A stretch of DNA of 52,460 bases, from positions 1 through 52,460 of the forward strand of contig JAFNXN010000016.1 in the NCBI GenBank assembly GCA_017379015.1. Reading direction: 5' to 3'. Below the pieces are notes generated by a model that saw only the letters and a list, made by a program, of their open reading frames with translations, ran no database searches and was not told the origin of the DNA. The DNA is from Alistipes sp. GTDB taxonomy: Bacteria > Bacteroidota > Bacteroidia > Bacteroidales > Rikenellaceae. The translations under genes were made by a program, and so were the position numbers. This document shows, piece by piece, positions 42,927 to 50,636 of this stretch. Position 1 is the first letter of the stretch. Every line of letters starts with the position of its first letter.

Positions 42927-43400
42927 ATGAATATTGAGCTAATTGTTGTTGGTAAGACCGACTTAAAGGAGGTTGATGCGCTTGTCTCGATGTATAGTAA
43001 GCGTCTTAACCACTATGTGAAATTTGCTATAACGACACTCCCCGATGTGCGCAACACGCGCAAACTTTCGGAGTCCGAGCAGAAGCGTCTTGAGGGCGAG
43101 GCGATCTTGCGCCTAATTACCGATTCGGACCATCTCATGCTTCTTGACGAGCATGGTGCCGAGTTACGATCGTTGGAGTTTGCCGACCTGGTGCAGCGTC
43201 GCATGTCGTCGGGCGTTAAGCGTCTAGTATTTGTCATAGGTGGTCCTTATGGCTTCTCGGATGCCGTCTATCAGCGTGCCAACAGCAAGCTCTCGCTATC
43301 GAAGATGACATTCTCGCATCAGATCGTGCGCGCCATATTCGCCGAGCAGCTCTATCGGGCCTTTACCATACTCAAAAACGAGCCCTATCATCACGAGTAG
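42927..43400 (+). CDS. rlmH: 23S rRNA pseudouridine-1915 N3-methyltransferase
   Basis: A 157-residue SPOUT-class methyltransferase that modifies pseudouridine 1915 in helix 69 of 23S rRNA. The family signature FVIGGPYGFSDAVYQRA and the C-terminal knot segment SKMTFSHQIVRAIFAEQLYRA are intact; the length is normal. ATG 42927 is chosen over the upstream 42906 because it gives the usual MNIELIVVGKT start and leaves a 2-bp gap from the previous stop. Confidence 0.95.
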   Translation: MNIELIVVGKTDLKEVDALVSMYSKRLNHYVKFAITTLPDVRNTRKLSESEQKRLEGEAILRLITDSDHLMLLDEHGAELRSLEFADLVQRRMSSGVKRLVFVIGGPYGFSDAVYQRANSKLSLSKMTFSHQIVRAIFAEQLYRAFTILKNEPYHHE

Positions 43401-43484
43401 TTGGAAGTGAGAGAGAGTAATACTGAAAAGGATAGTTCGCATAATCAATTTAGTATTAGTGCGTTAAGGCGTAGTTTGAGCTCT

Positions 43485-44921
43485 ATGCCGGCACTCATCG
43501 TTGCTCTCCCACTTGTCTTAGGCATACTGCTCTACGATGTGATTGCGCTGTCTAGCAATGTTACGGTCATAGCAATGACTGTGTTGCTGATTTGCGCCGT
43601 TTGGATGCGTCGTGGTCGCGCTGCCGTATGGTTGCTTTCTGCTGCAACACTTCTGTTCGGGTATCTGCTTAGTGAGCTGCAACAATCGAGCTGCGAGATA
43701 CCTTATAATCAAGATTTAGAGCTTGTTATAAATGTTGACGAGATACCCGCTGAGCGTCAGGGATATAATCTCTCTAAGGGACGTATCGAGATGTGGCGTA
43801 GCGATTCGGTCTGGTATCGGGGCGATGCTCAGGTGGTTTTGTGGCTGCGTGCGGATAGTGTTAAGGAGGGCGATTGTGTGAGGGTTGTGGGCAGGATTCG
43901 CGATGAGATGTCGCGCATCGACTCTTATGATAGATTGCTCAGGGCGCGAGGCTTTGTCGGAGGTGTTGGCGTTGATGATAGCTCGATAGTTGATCTGCAA
44001 CGTGGCGATATGTCGTTGCATAGTCGTTCGGTGCGTAAGTTGGAGCGTTATCTGCGTGACACGGCATCGTATGCCACTGCCGAGGCTATGGTTGTGGGAT
44101 CTAAACGCCTTATGCCTCAGAGTCTTAGCGAGTCATATTCGCGTACGGGACTTGCACATCTTATGGCTGTGTCCGGACTCCATCTAGGTATTGTGATGCT
44201 TGTCATAGGCTCTCTGTTGCGCCCCTTGGTGCTTATTCATCGAGGTTACCAGCTGCGCAGTCTGCTTATTATTGTGCTACTATGGGTCTATGTCTTTGTT
44301 GTTGGTGCTTCCGCCTCTGTGGTGCGTGCTGCGCTGATGTTCAGTGTGTTGCAGTTGGGCATGATTACCTCTAAGCACTACTCCTCGCTCAATGCTCTGC
44401 TTGTGGCAGTTATCGCAATGGTGGTCTATCGCACCGATTATGTTTTCGATATCAGTTTTCAGCTCTCCGTGGTTGCTGTTGTCGGCATCATTGTTTGGGG
44501 TGTGCCGCTTATGCGTCATCTATCGGCTGCTGGTCGTGGGGCGTGGTGGCTGCTCTCTACAATAGCTATATCTATCGTAGCTACACAATGGACACTGCCT
44601 ATCGTCTCTTATAGCTTTGCAAATATCCCGCTTGTGGGAGTGATAATAACGCCTGTGGCGATGCTCCTCTCCTATGTGATTATCGGGTGTGGACTCTTCG
44701 TGCTGCTGCTGCCGCACCCTGTGGCACAGCCCTTTGCATGGGTCATGGAGTATGCCTCGTGGCTGGAGAATCTTATTGTTGAGCGTGTGGCTTGTCTGCC
44801 GCTTGCCTCGATCGAATATCGGATGTCGGAGTGGCAGATGGTGGTAATTTATGCTGTTTATCTGCTGATAACACTATTTATTTGGTCGAGAAGCGAAAAA
44901 AGTGATAACTTTGTAGGGTGA
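43485..44921 (+). CDS. ComEC/Rec2-related membrane protein without hydrolase domain
   Basis: A 478-residue polytopic membrane protein. An N-terminal DUF4131-like soluble region lies between the first membrane spans. The competence domain then begins with GLAHLMAVSGLHLGIV and has about ten further spans. The C-terminal metallo-beta-lactamase domain of Bacillus ComEC is absent, as is usual in Bacteroidota. In the competence model it forms the inner-membrane DNA channel; that role is unproven here. The frame is open from 43401 with TTG (43401) and GTG (43407) alternatives, but the 28 extra residues look non-conserved and ATG 43485 starts at the first membrane span. Its stop overlaps the next start. 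Confidence 0.86.
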   Translation: MPALIVALPLVLGILLYDVIALSSNVTVIAMTVLLICAVWMRRGRAAVWLLSAATLLFGYLLSELQQSSCEIPYNQDLELVINVDEIPAERQGYNLSKGRIEMWRSDSVWYRGDAQVVLWLRADSVKEGDCVRVVGRIRDEMSRIDSYDRLLRARGFVGGVGVDDSSIVDLQRGDMSLHSRSVRKLERYLRDTASYATAEAMVVGSKRLMPQSLSESYSRTGLAHLMAVSGLHLGIVMLVIGSLLRPLVLIHRGYQLRSLLIIVLLWVYVFVVGASASVVRAALMFSVLQLGMITSKHYSSLNALLVAVIAMVVYRTDYVFDISFQLSVVAVVGIIVWGVPLMRHLSAAGRGAWWLLSTIAISIVATQWTLPIVSYSFANIPLVGVIITPVAMLLSYVIIGCGLFVLLLPHPVAQPFAWVMEYASWLENLIVERVACLPLASIEYRMSEWQMVVIYAVYLLITLFIWSRSEKSDNFVG

Positions 44922-46081
44922 TGAGTAGTGATTATAATTTAGAGTTGCTGAAGTGTGCCGAGGTGCGCGATGCGGTGGAGCGTTATTTGGAGAGCGATCC
45001 ATCGTATGTGGCGTTGCGTCGCGATGTGCCACATGCTTCGGTTGTCGCAACACAGGTTAAGTATTTGCAGCGTGCGCGACGTAAGTTGCCATCGCTCTAT
45101 GAGGCGCGATGCGTCATCCCGCCGCGAGCCTTTGAGCAGTCGTCGAGCGAGGAGTCGGCAGAGCGTAAGCCCCTATCTGGCGGCAGTGTGCTTGACCTTA
45201 CGTGTGGCTTGGGTGTTGACTCGCTGGCACTCTCGCGCAGGTTTGACCGTGTGGTCGCCTTGGAGCGCGATGAGGCTCTTGCTGAGGTTGTTCGCTACAA
45301 CATGAGTCTTCTGGGTGTCAATAACATAGAGATTGTTGCTGACTCGGCGGAGAGCTACGTGGCTAGGTGCGACGAGGGCTTTGACTGGGTCTTTGTAGAT
45401 CCCGATCGACGCTCCGATAGCGGCAATAAGATGGTCTGCATGGAGGATTGTTCGCCCAACGTGCTGGAGCTGCTTCCGCAGCTTGAGCGTGTGGCACGAC
45501 GTGTGGCAATCAAGCTCTCGCCGATGTATGACTGTGCTGAGGCTTTTCGACGAATACCTGGCTCCGAGGTCGAGGTTGTGAGTCTTGCGGGTGAGTGCAA
45601 GGAGCTGAATATATATACAGGTGCCGAGCGTGAGGTGTTGCGCATCGCTCAGCTGGGTGTGGGGGAGTGGCTCTTCTCGCCCGAAGATATGTTGGCTGAG
45701 CCTACTAGGGAGGAGTTTGTGCCCGACAGGTGGCACTATCTGCATATCCCCGACGTGGCACTTCAGAAGGCGCGTGTGGCAGTTGCCGCATTGAAGCCTT
45801 ACGCCTCGATATGGAGTAATAATGGCTTTGCCTTCTCCGTGGAGCGCATTGATGCGAGTGTGGCGTGTCGTAGTTTCGAGATTGTGTCGTGCGAGGCATA
45901 TCGCCCCAAGGAGCTAAAGCGTAGGTTTAAGGGTGTTGGCATCGAGGTTATAAAGCGCGATACGCAACTCTCGGTGGAGGCCTTTCGACGTGCTATAGGT
46001 GCTCGTGCTGGTAGCGATAAGACGGTGGCAATCACTACGATAGGTCGTGATATTTGGGTAATCGAGATAAAACCGTTGTAG
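44921..46081 (+). CDS. Class I SAM-dependent methyltransferase with THUMP-like C-terminal domain
   Basis: A 386-residue methyltransferase-like protein. The SAM-binding loop is LDLTCGLGVDSLALSR and the active-site-like motif is VFVDPDRRSD. A C-terminal THUMP-like domain (about 290-386) suggests RNA as substrate. The fused layout matches a Bacteroidota family usually annotated as THUMP-like methyltransferase; no specific target is known to me. ATG 44921 overlaps the ComEC stop as TGATG, a coupling signal. The next gene follows within 3 bp. Confidence 0.85.
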   Translation: MSSDYNLELLKCAEVRDAVERYLESDPSYVALRRDVPHASVVATQVKYLQRARRKLPSLYEARCVIPPRAFEQSSSEESAERKPLSGGSVLDLTCGLGVDSLALSRRFDRVVALERDEALAEVVRYNMSLLGVNNIEIVADSAESYVARCDEGFDWVFVDPDRRSDSGNKMVCMEDCSPNVLELLPQLERVARRVAIKLSPMYDCAEAFRRIPGSEVEVVSLAGECKELNIYTGAEREVLRIAQLGVGEWLFSPEDMLAEPTREEFVPDRWHYLHIPDVALQKARVAVAALKPYASIWSNNGFAFSVERIDASVACRSFEIVSCEAYRPKELKRRFKGVGIEVIKRDTQLSVEAFRRAIGARAGSDKTVAITTIGRDIWVIEIKPL

Positions 46082-46083
46082 TT

Positions 46084-46875
46084 ATGAATGGTGGTAGAGT
46101 AGAGCTAGTTATTGTAGGATCGGGAAATGTCGCTGAGGCATTTGCTTGTGCTGTTGCTCGTTGCGGCAGCTTGACCCTTAAACAGATATTTGCTCGTAAC
46201 GCCGAGCGCGCGTCTCACATATCCTCTAAGGTTGGCGTTGAGTGGACCTCGGATGTCGAGCAACTATCGCGTGCCGATTTGTATATCATCGCCGTTAGCG
46301 ATAGTGCTGTTGGCGATGTGGCGTCGGCTCTTCCATTTGCGCCTGGCTCTACTGTGGTGCATACGGCTGGTAGTGTGCCACTTGCAGTACTTCCATCCGA
46401 GGGTGTGCATCGTGGTATTCTCTATGCCTTTCAGAGCTTTACTGCTGGTCGCGACATCTCGTTTGAGGGTCTGCCACTCTTTGTTGAGGCTGAGAGCGAG
46501 GAGGTCTATGCGCTACTCGAGGGTGTGGGACAGATGCTTGGATGTAGGGTGGGACGTGCAGACTCCGATAGGCGTCGTGTGGTGCACCTTGCTGGAGTCC
46601 TTGCCAACAACTTCGTAAATCATCTCTATGCCCTTGCTGGCGATGTGATAGGTGGTGCGGGGCTCGATTTCGATACGCTGAAGCCCCTCATCAGGGAGAC
46701 AGCACTCAAGGCACTCGCGAGTGACGATCCTCGTGATGTGCAGACAGGACCAGCTAGGCGAGGTGATCGTGCGGTTGTCGAAAGACATCTGGAGATGCTT
46801 CGTGAGGACGAGTGTAAACAAAAGATTTATAAGTATATAACAGAAAGTATATGGGAAACTTCAAAGAAGATATAG
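46084..46875 (+). CDS. DUF2520-type Rossmann-fold oxidoreductase-like protein
   Basis: A 263-residue protein with an N-terminal NAD(P)-binding-like Rossmann fold (LVIVGSGNVAEAF) and a helical C-terminal domain (about 150-240) with HLAGVLANNFVNHL, the pattern of the DUF2520 family. These resemble 6-phosphogluconate/pyrroline reductase folds; reaction unknown. The frame is open from 46054; ATG 46084 lies 2 bp after the previous stop and fits the usual start. It overlaps kdsC by 25 bp, so the two are probably translationally coupled. Confidence 0.88.
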   Translation: MNGGRVELVIVGSGNVAEAFACAVARCGSLTLKQIFARNAERASHISSKVGVEWTSDVEQLSRADLYIIAVSDSAVGDVASALPFAPGSTVVHTAGSVPLAVLPSEGVHRGILYAFQSFTAGRDISFEGLPLFVEAESEEVYALLEGVGQMLGCRVGRADSDRRRVVHLAGVLANNFVNHLYALAGDVIGGAGLDFDTLKPLIRETALKALASDDPRDVQTGPARRGDRAVVERHLEMLREDECKQKIYKYITESIWETSKKI

Positions 46876-47387
46876 CCCTTGTTCGTGCTATTGTGCTCGA
46901 TGTGGATGGAGTGATGACGGATGGTGGTATCATCCCCACTCCCGATGGAGACTTTATTCGTCGCTACGATGCTAAGGATGGTTATGCTATCGCCTCGGCA
47001 CTGCGTGAGGGGTTGCTGGTATTTGTGATCTCAGGAGGTCGTGGTCGTATGCTCGAGAATCGTTTGACGATGCTTGGTATTACGCGCATCTACCTCAACT
47101 GCATGGATAAGGTGGTGGCAATCACTGAGATTATGGAGGAGTATAAGCTCTCCAAGGAGGAGGTGCTCTATATGGGTGACGACATCCCCGATCTGGAGTG
47201 TATGCGCCTTGTTGGTGTGCCCGTATGTCCCTCGGATGCGGCAATGGAGGTTGTCGAGGCCTCGCGCTACGTTTCAGAGTTTAGAGGTGGACATGGAGCT
47301 GTGCGCGATATTGTAGAGCAGGTTATGCGCTCGCAAGGGAGGTGGGCGAAGTGTCTTAAGGGGGTGCTAGGATTACCTACACACTAA
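46851..47387 (+). CDS. kdsC: KdsC-type HAD phosphatase (KDO-8-phosphate phosphatase)
   Basis: A 178-residue HAD-superfamily phosphatase of the KdsC type, which removes phosphate from 3-deoxy-D-manno-octulosonate 8-phosphate in lipopolysaccharide core synthesis. Motif I is LDVDGVMTDG, motif II VISGGRG, and motif IV YMGDDIPDLECM. The cap is missing as in KdsC, which forms tetramers. The gene overlaps the DUF2520-like gene by 25 bp. No other KDO gene is nearby. Confidence 0.9.
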   Translation: MGNFKEDIALVRAIVLDVDGVMTDGGIIPTPDGDFIRRYDAKDGYAIASALREGLLVFVISGGRGRMLENRLTMLGITRIYLNCMDKVVAITEIMEEYKLSKEEVLYMGDDIPDLECMRLVGVPVCPSDAAMEVVEASRYVSEFRGGHGAVRDIVEQVMRSQGRWAKCLKGVLGLPTH

Positions 47388-47644
47388 AATGAAGCTGAAT
47401 AAAAAGTGTATTTTGTCGTTCTTTGTTGTGATAAGGTGTCATCTACTTCCGCTAGCGAATTATCTCAGCAATGGGCAGTACGCCTAAGTACAGCCCATCG
47501 CCTCGAAATTTGCCGAGCGTTGTATCTAGCACCTTCTAACAACAAACATGCTTGCCCTCAAAATCCTCATTTACGCCTAGTAAACTCCGGTTTTTCGGGC
47601 TTCGCAAGCCTAAAACTACATCTTTTTCTTCAACTTCTAAAAAT
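47388..47644. other. Structured noncoding stretch, possible dispersed repeat or RNA
   Basis: It holds two neat hairpins: ATGGGC-A-GTAC with GTAC-A-GCCCAT (47471-47498), and GGGCTTCGCAAGCC around 47605. An 82-codon plus-strand frame is open across it, but it has no recognisable domain and its composition is unlike neighbouring genes. The minus strand has many stops. ACACACTAA (47379-47387) and TTAGTGTGT (47682-47690) form inverted ends 300 bp apart. Confidence 0.5.
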
Positions 47645-47680
47645 ATGGGGATGACTAATTTACTTTTTAGTCATCCCCAT
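47645..47680. terminator. Bidirectional terminator between kdsC and the ABC exporter
   Basis: A perfect 14-bp stem (ATGGGGATGACTAA with TTAGTCATCCCCAT) and an 8-base T-rich loop, between convergent transcripts. Confidence 0.85.
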
Positions 47681-47715
47681 CTTAGTGTGTTTAACTTAAG
47701 ATGCGAGGTACGCTC

Positions 47716-49002
47716 CTACTTCATGCGAAGCCACTCGCCAAGCTCGCGCCATGAGGGGCGTTTGCCGTGCATAAAGATACCTATGCGGTAGATCTTTGCA
47801 GAGAGCCATGTGGTGAAGATAAATGTGGCGTAGAGCACTACGATAGAGGTGATTATCTCCCACGTAGGGATGCCAAATGGTATGCGAGCAATCATCACAA
47901 CGGGCGAGGTGAAGGGTATCATCGAGGCCCAAAATGCGATGGGGGAGTTAGCATCGTTGAACACCGACATCATCACGATAAGTGCTAGTATGATAGGCAT
48001 CATGATGATGGTGTTAAACTGCTGTCCATCCTGCACCGAGTCGACAGCCGATCCTGCTGCAGCATACAGCGAGGCGTAGAGCAGGAAGCCTCCGAGGATG
48101 AAGAGCGTGAGGTAGACAAAGAGTGTCGCCATATAGCCCGTATCGCCCAATGTGCCTACAATGGCCTGCAACATAACATCGTTGGTTGCCACAACGTCGG
48201 CGGTAAAGAGTGTGGGTATTAGGAACTTAGATGCCGCCATGATGAGTATCGCCCAGATGGCAATCTGGGTGAGTGCCACGGCTGCAATGCCCAGGATCTT
48301 GCCCATCATAAGCTGGAAGGGTGAGCAGCTTGTGACCATCACGTCGATAACACGGCTCGCCTTCTCCTCGACTACCGAGGTGAGAACCATCTGTCCGTAG
48401 AGGATGATAATCATGTAGAGTAGCATGCCAAGGATGAGTCCCAGGGCGTAGTTGATGCCCGATGATACGCTCTCCATCTCCTCCTCGTTACCCGTGCCGT
48501 TATTCTCGTATGTCTGTAGCTCAATGGGTGTTGCCACATCGGCAAGCATCTCGTCGAGGTTGTCGATGTCGTAGCGTGACCTTAGCTTCTCGCGCTCGAC
48601 AATCGCCTCGATCTCGGAGGTGATAAGCTCCTCGAGCATAGGCGATGAGGGGGAGTTGGTGATAAGCTGAACGCCACCGCGCTGCTCAATCTCCTCACTT
48701 ATATATAGGATGCCGAATATGCCGCTCTCGGCATTATATGTCTGGCACGCCTCCTCCTTGGTGAGTGTTGGCTGATCTACGAATAGCACCTCGTCGGATG
48801 AGGGTAGCTTGCCCTGGATCATTCCCGACTTATCTACGACGATAATCTGTCGAAGCTCGCTGCCGCCATATAGCATCATCAGCGATGGCGCGATCATGAG
48901 TCCAATCATAAACAGCGGCATAAGCAGCGTGGTTATGATAAACGACTTCTTGCGTGCTCGCTCGGTAAATTCGCGAGCTATGATTAACCATGTCTTTTTC
49001 AT
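47716..49002 (-). CDS. ABC-2 type exporter permease (NatB-like)
   Basis: A 428-residue permease of the ABC-2 family. The layout is one N-terminal span (about 21-42, LLMPLFMIGLMIAPSLMML), a large extracytoplasmic domain (45-175), and five or six spans from about 180 to 400. The motif ASRVIDVMVTSCSPFQLMMGKI is typical of the NatB/YhaP group. It is 12 bp downstream of the ATPase gene. NatAB exports sodium in Bacillus, but homologues move many compounds, so substrate is unknown. Confidence 0.88.
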   Translation of the reverse strand: MKKTWLIIAREFTERARKKSFIITTLLMPLFMIGLMIAPSLMMLYGGSELRQIIVVDKSGMIQGKLPSSDEVLFVDQPTLTKEEACQTYNAESGIFGILYISEEIEQRGGVQLITNSPSSPMLEELITSEIEAIVEREKLRSRYDIDNLDEMLADVATPIELQTYENNGTGNEEEMESVSSGINYALGLILGMLLYMIIILYGQMVLTSVVEEKASRVIDVMVTSCSPFQLMMGKILGIAAVALTQIAIWAILIMAASKFLIPTLFTADVVATNDVMLQAIVGTLGDTGYMATLFVYLTLFILGGFLLYASLYAAAGSAVDSVQDGQQFNTIIMMPIILALIVMMSVFNDANSPIAFWASMIPFTSPVVMIARIPFGIPTWEIITSIVVLYATFIFTTWLSAKIYRIGIFMHGKRPSWRELGEWLRMK

Positions 49003-49014
49003 ACCTTTACCTTG

Positions 49015-49941
49015 TTATAGTGTGCCATTTACGGCACGAATGAATATGTCGTTCATCGAAGGCATCATCTCGCTTAGAGAGCGTAGCTCGCAGCTCTCGT
49101 TGATGCGGCGTATAACCTCACGGATGTCGCTATCGTTGGCAATATGGATCTTTGTGGCGGTGTAGCCTCCCACCACACCACGGCTCTCGCCAATGATCTC
49201 GGCAAGGTTGCCTATGGCAGATGTAAAGGTGTCGTAATCAGAACGATATGTTAGCTCGAAGGTGTTGCCACCAGCCTCGCGGCGTATCTGCTCGACAGAT
49301 CCTGAGAGGATGTTGCGCGACTTGTTGATCAGCGTGATGTGGTCGCAGATCTCCTCGACCGATGCCATGTTGTGCGTCGAGAAGATGATCGTAGCACCGC
49401 GGTCGCGAAGCCCTAGGATCTCCTCCTTGAGTACGTTGGCGTTGATGGGGTCGAAGCCCGAGAATGGCTCGTCAAAGATGAGGAGCTTGGGCTCATGCAC
49501 TACGGTAGATATAAATTGCACCTTCTGAGCCATACCCTTAGATAGGTCCTCCACCTTGCGCGACCACCAATCTGCGATGCCAAGACGCTCAAACCAGCTG
49601 CGAAGGCGTCGCTCAGCCTCACGAGCGTCAAGACCTTTAAGGCGCGCAAAGAACATAGCCTGCTCACCCACGCGCATCTTTTTGTAGAGTCCGCGCTCCT
49701 CGGGCATATAGCCTATATGAAATATATCGTCCGAGGTTATCTGGTGACCATCGAGAATAACGCTACCGCTATCAGCAATCGTGATGCGATTGATAACTCG
49801 TATAAGCGTAGTCTTGCCTGCACCATTAGGACCTAATAGTCCATATACCGAGCCACGAGGCACCTCAAGCGATACGTTGTCGAGTGCCTTATGTCCTGTG
49901 TAGCTCTTGGTGACATTCTGAATACTGAGTATATTGTCCAT
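49015..49941 (-). CDS. ABC exporter ATP-binding protein (NatA-like)
   Basis: A 308-residue ATPase that powers the permease encoded 12 bp downstream. Walker A is GPNGAGKT (37-44), the signature is LSKGMAQ, and Walker B is LLIFDEPFSG, with the H-loop STHNM. The C-terminal 80 residues form an extension typical of the NatA/YhaQ group. An imperfect promoter-like TATATTTA with TTG 17 bp before it lies upstream near 49960-49990. Confidence 0.92.
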   Translation of the reverse strand: MDNILSIQNVTKSYTGHKALDNVSLEVPRGSVYGLLGPNGAGKTTLIRVINRITIADSGSVILDGHQITSDDIFHIGYMPEERGLYKKMRVGEQAMFFARLKGLDAREAERRLRSWFERLGIADWWSRKVEDLSKGMAQKVQFISTVVHEPKLLIFDEPFSGFDPINANVLKEEILGLRDRGATIIFSTHNMASVEEICDHITLINKSRNILSGSVEQIRREAGGNTFELTYRSDYDTFTSAIGNLAEIIGESRGVVGGYTATKIHIANDSDIREVIRRINESCELRSLSEMMPSMNDIFIRAVNGTL

Positions 49942-50016
49942 AGTCTCCTAGGTTTTTACTCTATATAAATATAAAAAAGGGTAGGCATCACAATATTTTT
50001 CTACTACTCTGCTACA

Positions 50017-50190
50017 CTAGTGCACCTTGGTTATTGTGAAGTTGTAGCGACTACCATTATAATTGTTGTAGAACGAGGCAGCGAGTAGATCATCCTCATG
50101 CGCACCGCTCCAATTCTCGCAATTATAGCCATCAGCGTTGAAGCCCTTAAGCTAAAGCTCACGAGCATCGTTAACTGTGCCACAAATATA
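50017..50190 (-). pseudogene. C-terminal fragment of a decayed gene
   Basis: Read on the minus strand, about 57 codons with coding-like composition run to a TAG stop at 50017-50019 (ending YNFTITKVH). The body includes LKGFNADGYNCENWSGAHEDDLL. An in-frame TAG at 50152-50154 interrupts it, and the upstream side merges into AT-rich DNA. I do not recognise the parent family; the Asn/Tyr/Gly-rich sequence looks secreted. Confidence 0.5.
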
Positions 50191-50472
50191 GGTAAAATTA
50201 AATTAATATGCTAAAGGTGTAGACTAAATTTCATCCCACCGTCCGTATTTCTTCCGCATTCCCCAGACAGTTAATTATTTAACTCCCACTCTCTCAGGGA
50301 TTTCTCCATTATTTCCCACTATTCACACCCACATCCATCATCATTTATTCTAATTAGTTAGAGGCACCCAATAATAATTTTGTATACCTTCGATATAATA
50401 ATCAAATTTAAGGTGCTTTTTAATAGATTTTGGCTTTTAGCTATTAGCCGTTAGCCATTGGCTTTATTTTTT
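50191..50472. other. Gene-free stretch with heptamer repeats
   Basis: Pyrimidine-rich DNA at 50230-50335 shows no coding signal. Positions 50437-50464 are four 7-bp units: TTAGCTA, TTAGCCG, TTAGCCA, TTGGCTT. No hairpin with a T-run was found. Confidence 0.55.
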
Positions 50473-50503
50473 TTTGCACTTTTAGAAATATATTCTATAT
50501 TTG
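50473..50503 (+). promoter_or_regulatory. Consensus promoter of the BspA-like gene
   Basis: TTTG (50473-50476), exactly 19 bp, TATATTTG (50496-50503). The leader to the ATG is about 125 bp. Confidence 0.8.
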
Positions 50504-50550
50504 CAGTAAAATATCCACGAAATAGTGGGCAATTTTGCACAATAAGGGTA

Positions 50551-50595
50551 AATGAATACCCCTTCTCGATTTTCGAAGGTAGGGGGTATTTCATT
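50551..50595 (+). other. Stem-loop in the leader of the BspA-like gene
   Basis: AATGAATACCCC (50551-50562) pairs with GGGGTATTTCATT (50583-50595) with one bulge, and inner TTC/GAA pairs. No T-run follows, so it is not a terminator; a role in mRNA stability or translation control is possible. Confidence 0.55.
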
Positions 50596-50636
50596 GGCTA
50601 ACAGCGTATTAGAAAAAAATGAAACAGAAAAAAACT

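Noticed and set aside
47406-47654. 82-codon plus-strand frame
   Set aside because: It crosses hairpins and enters the terminator; no domain and no coding-like composition.
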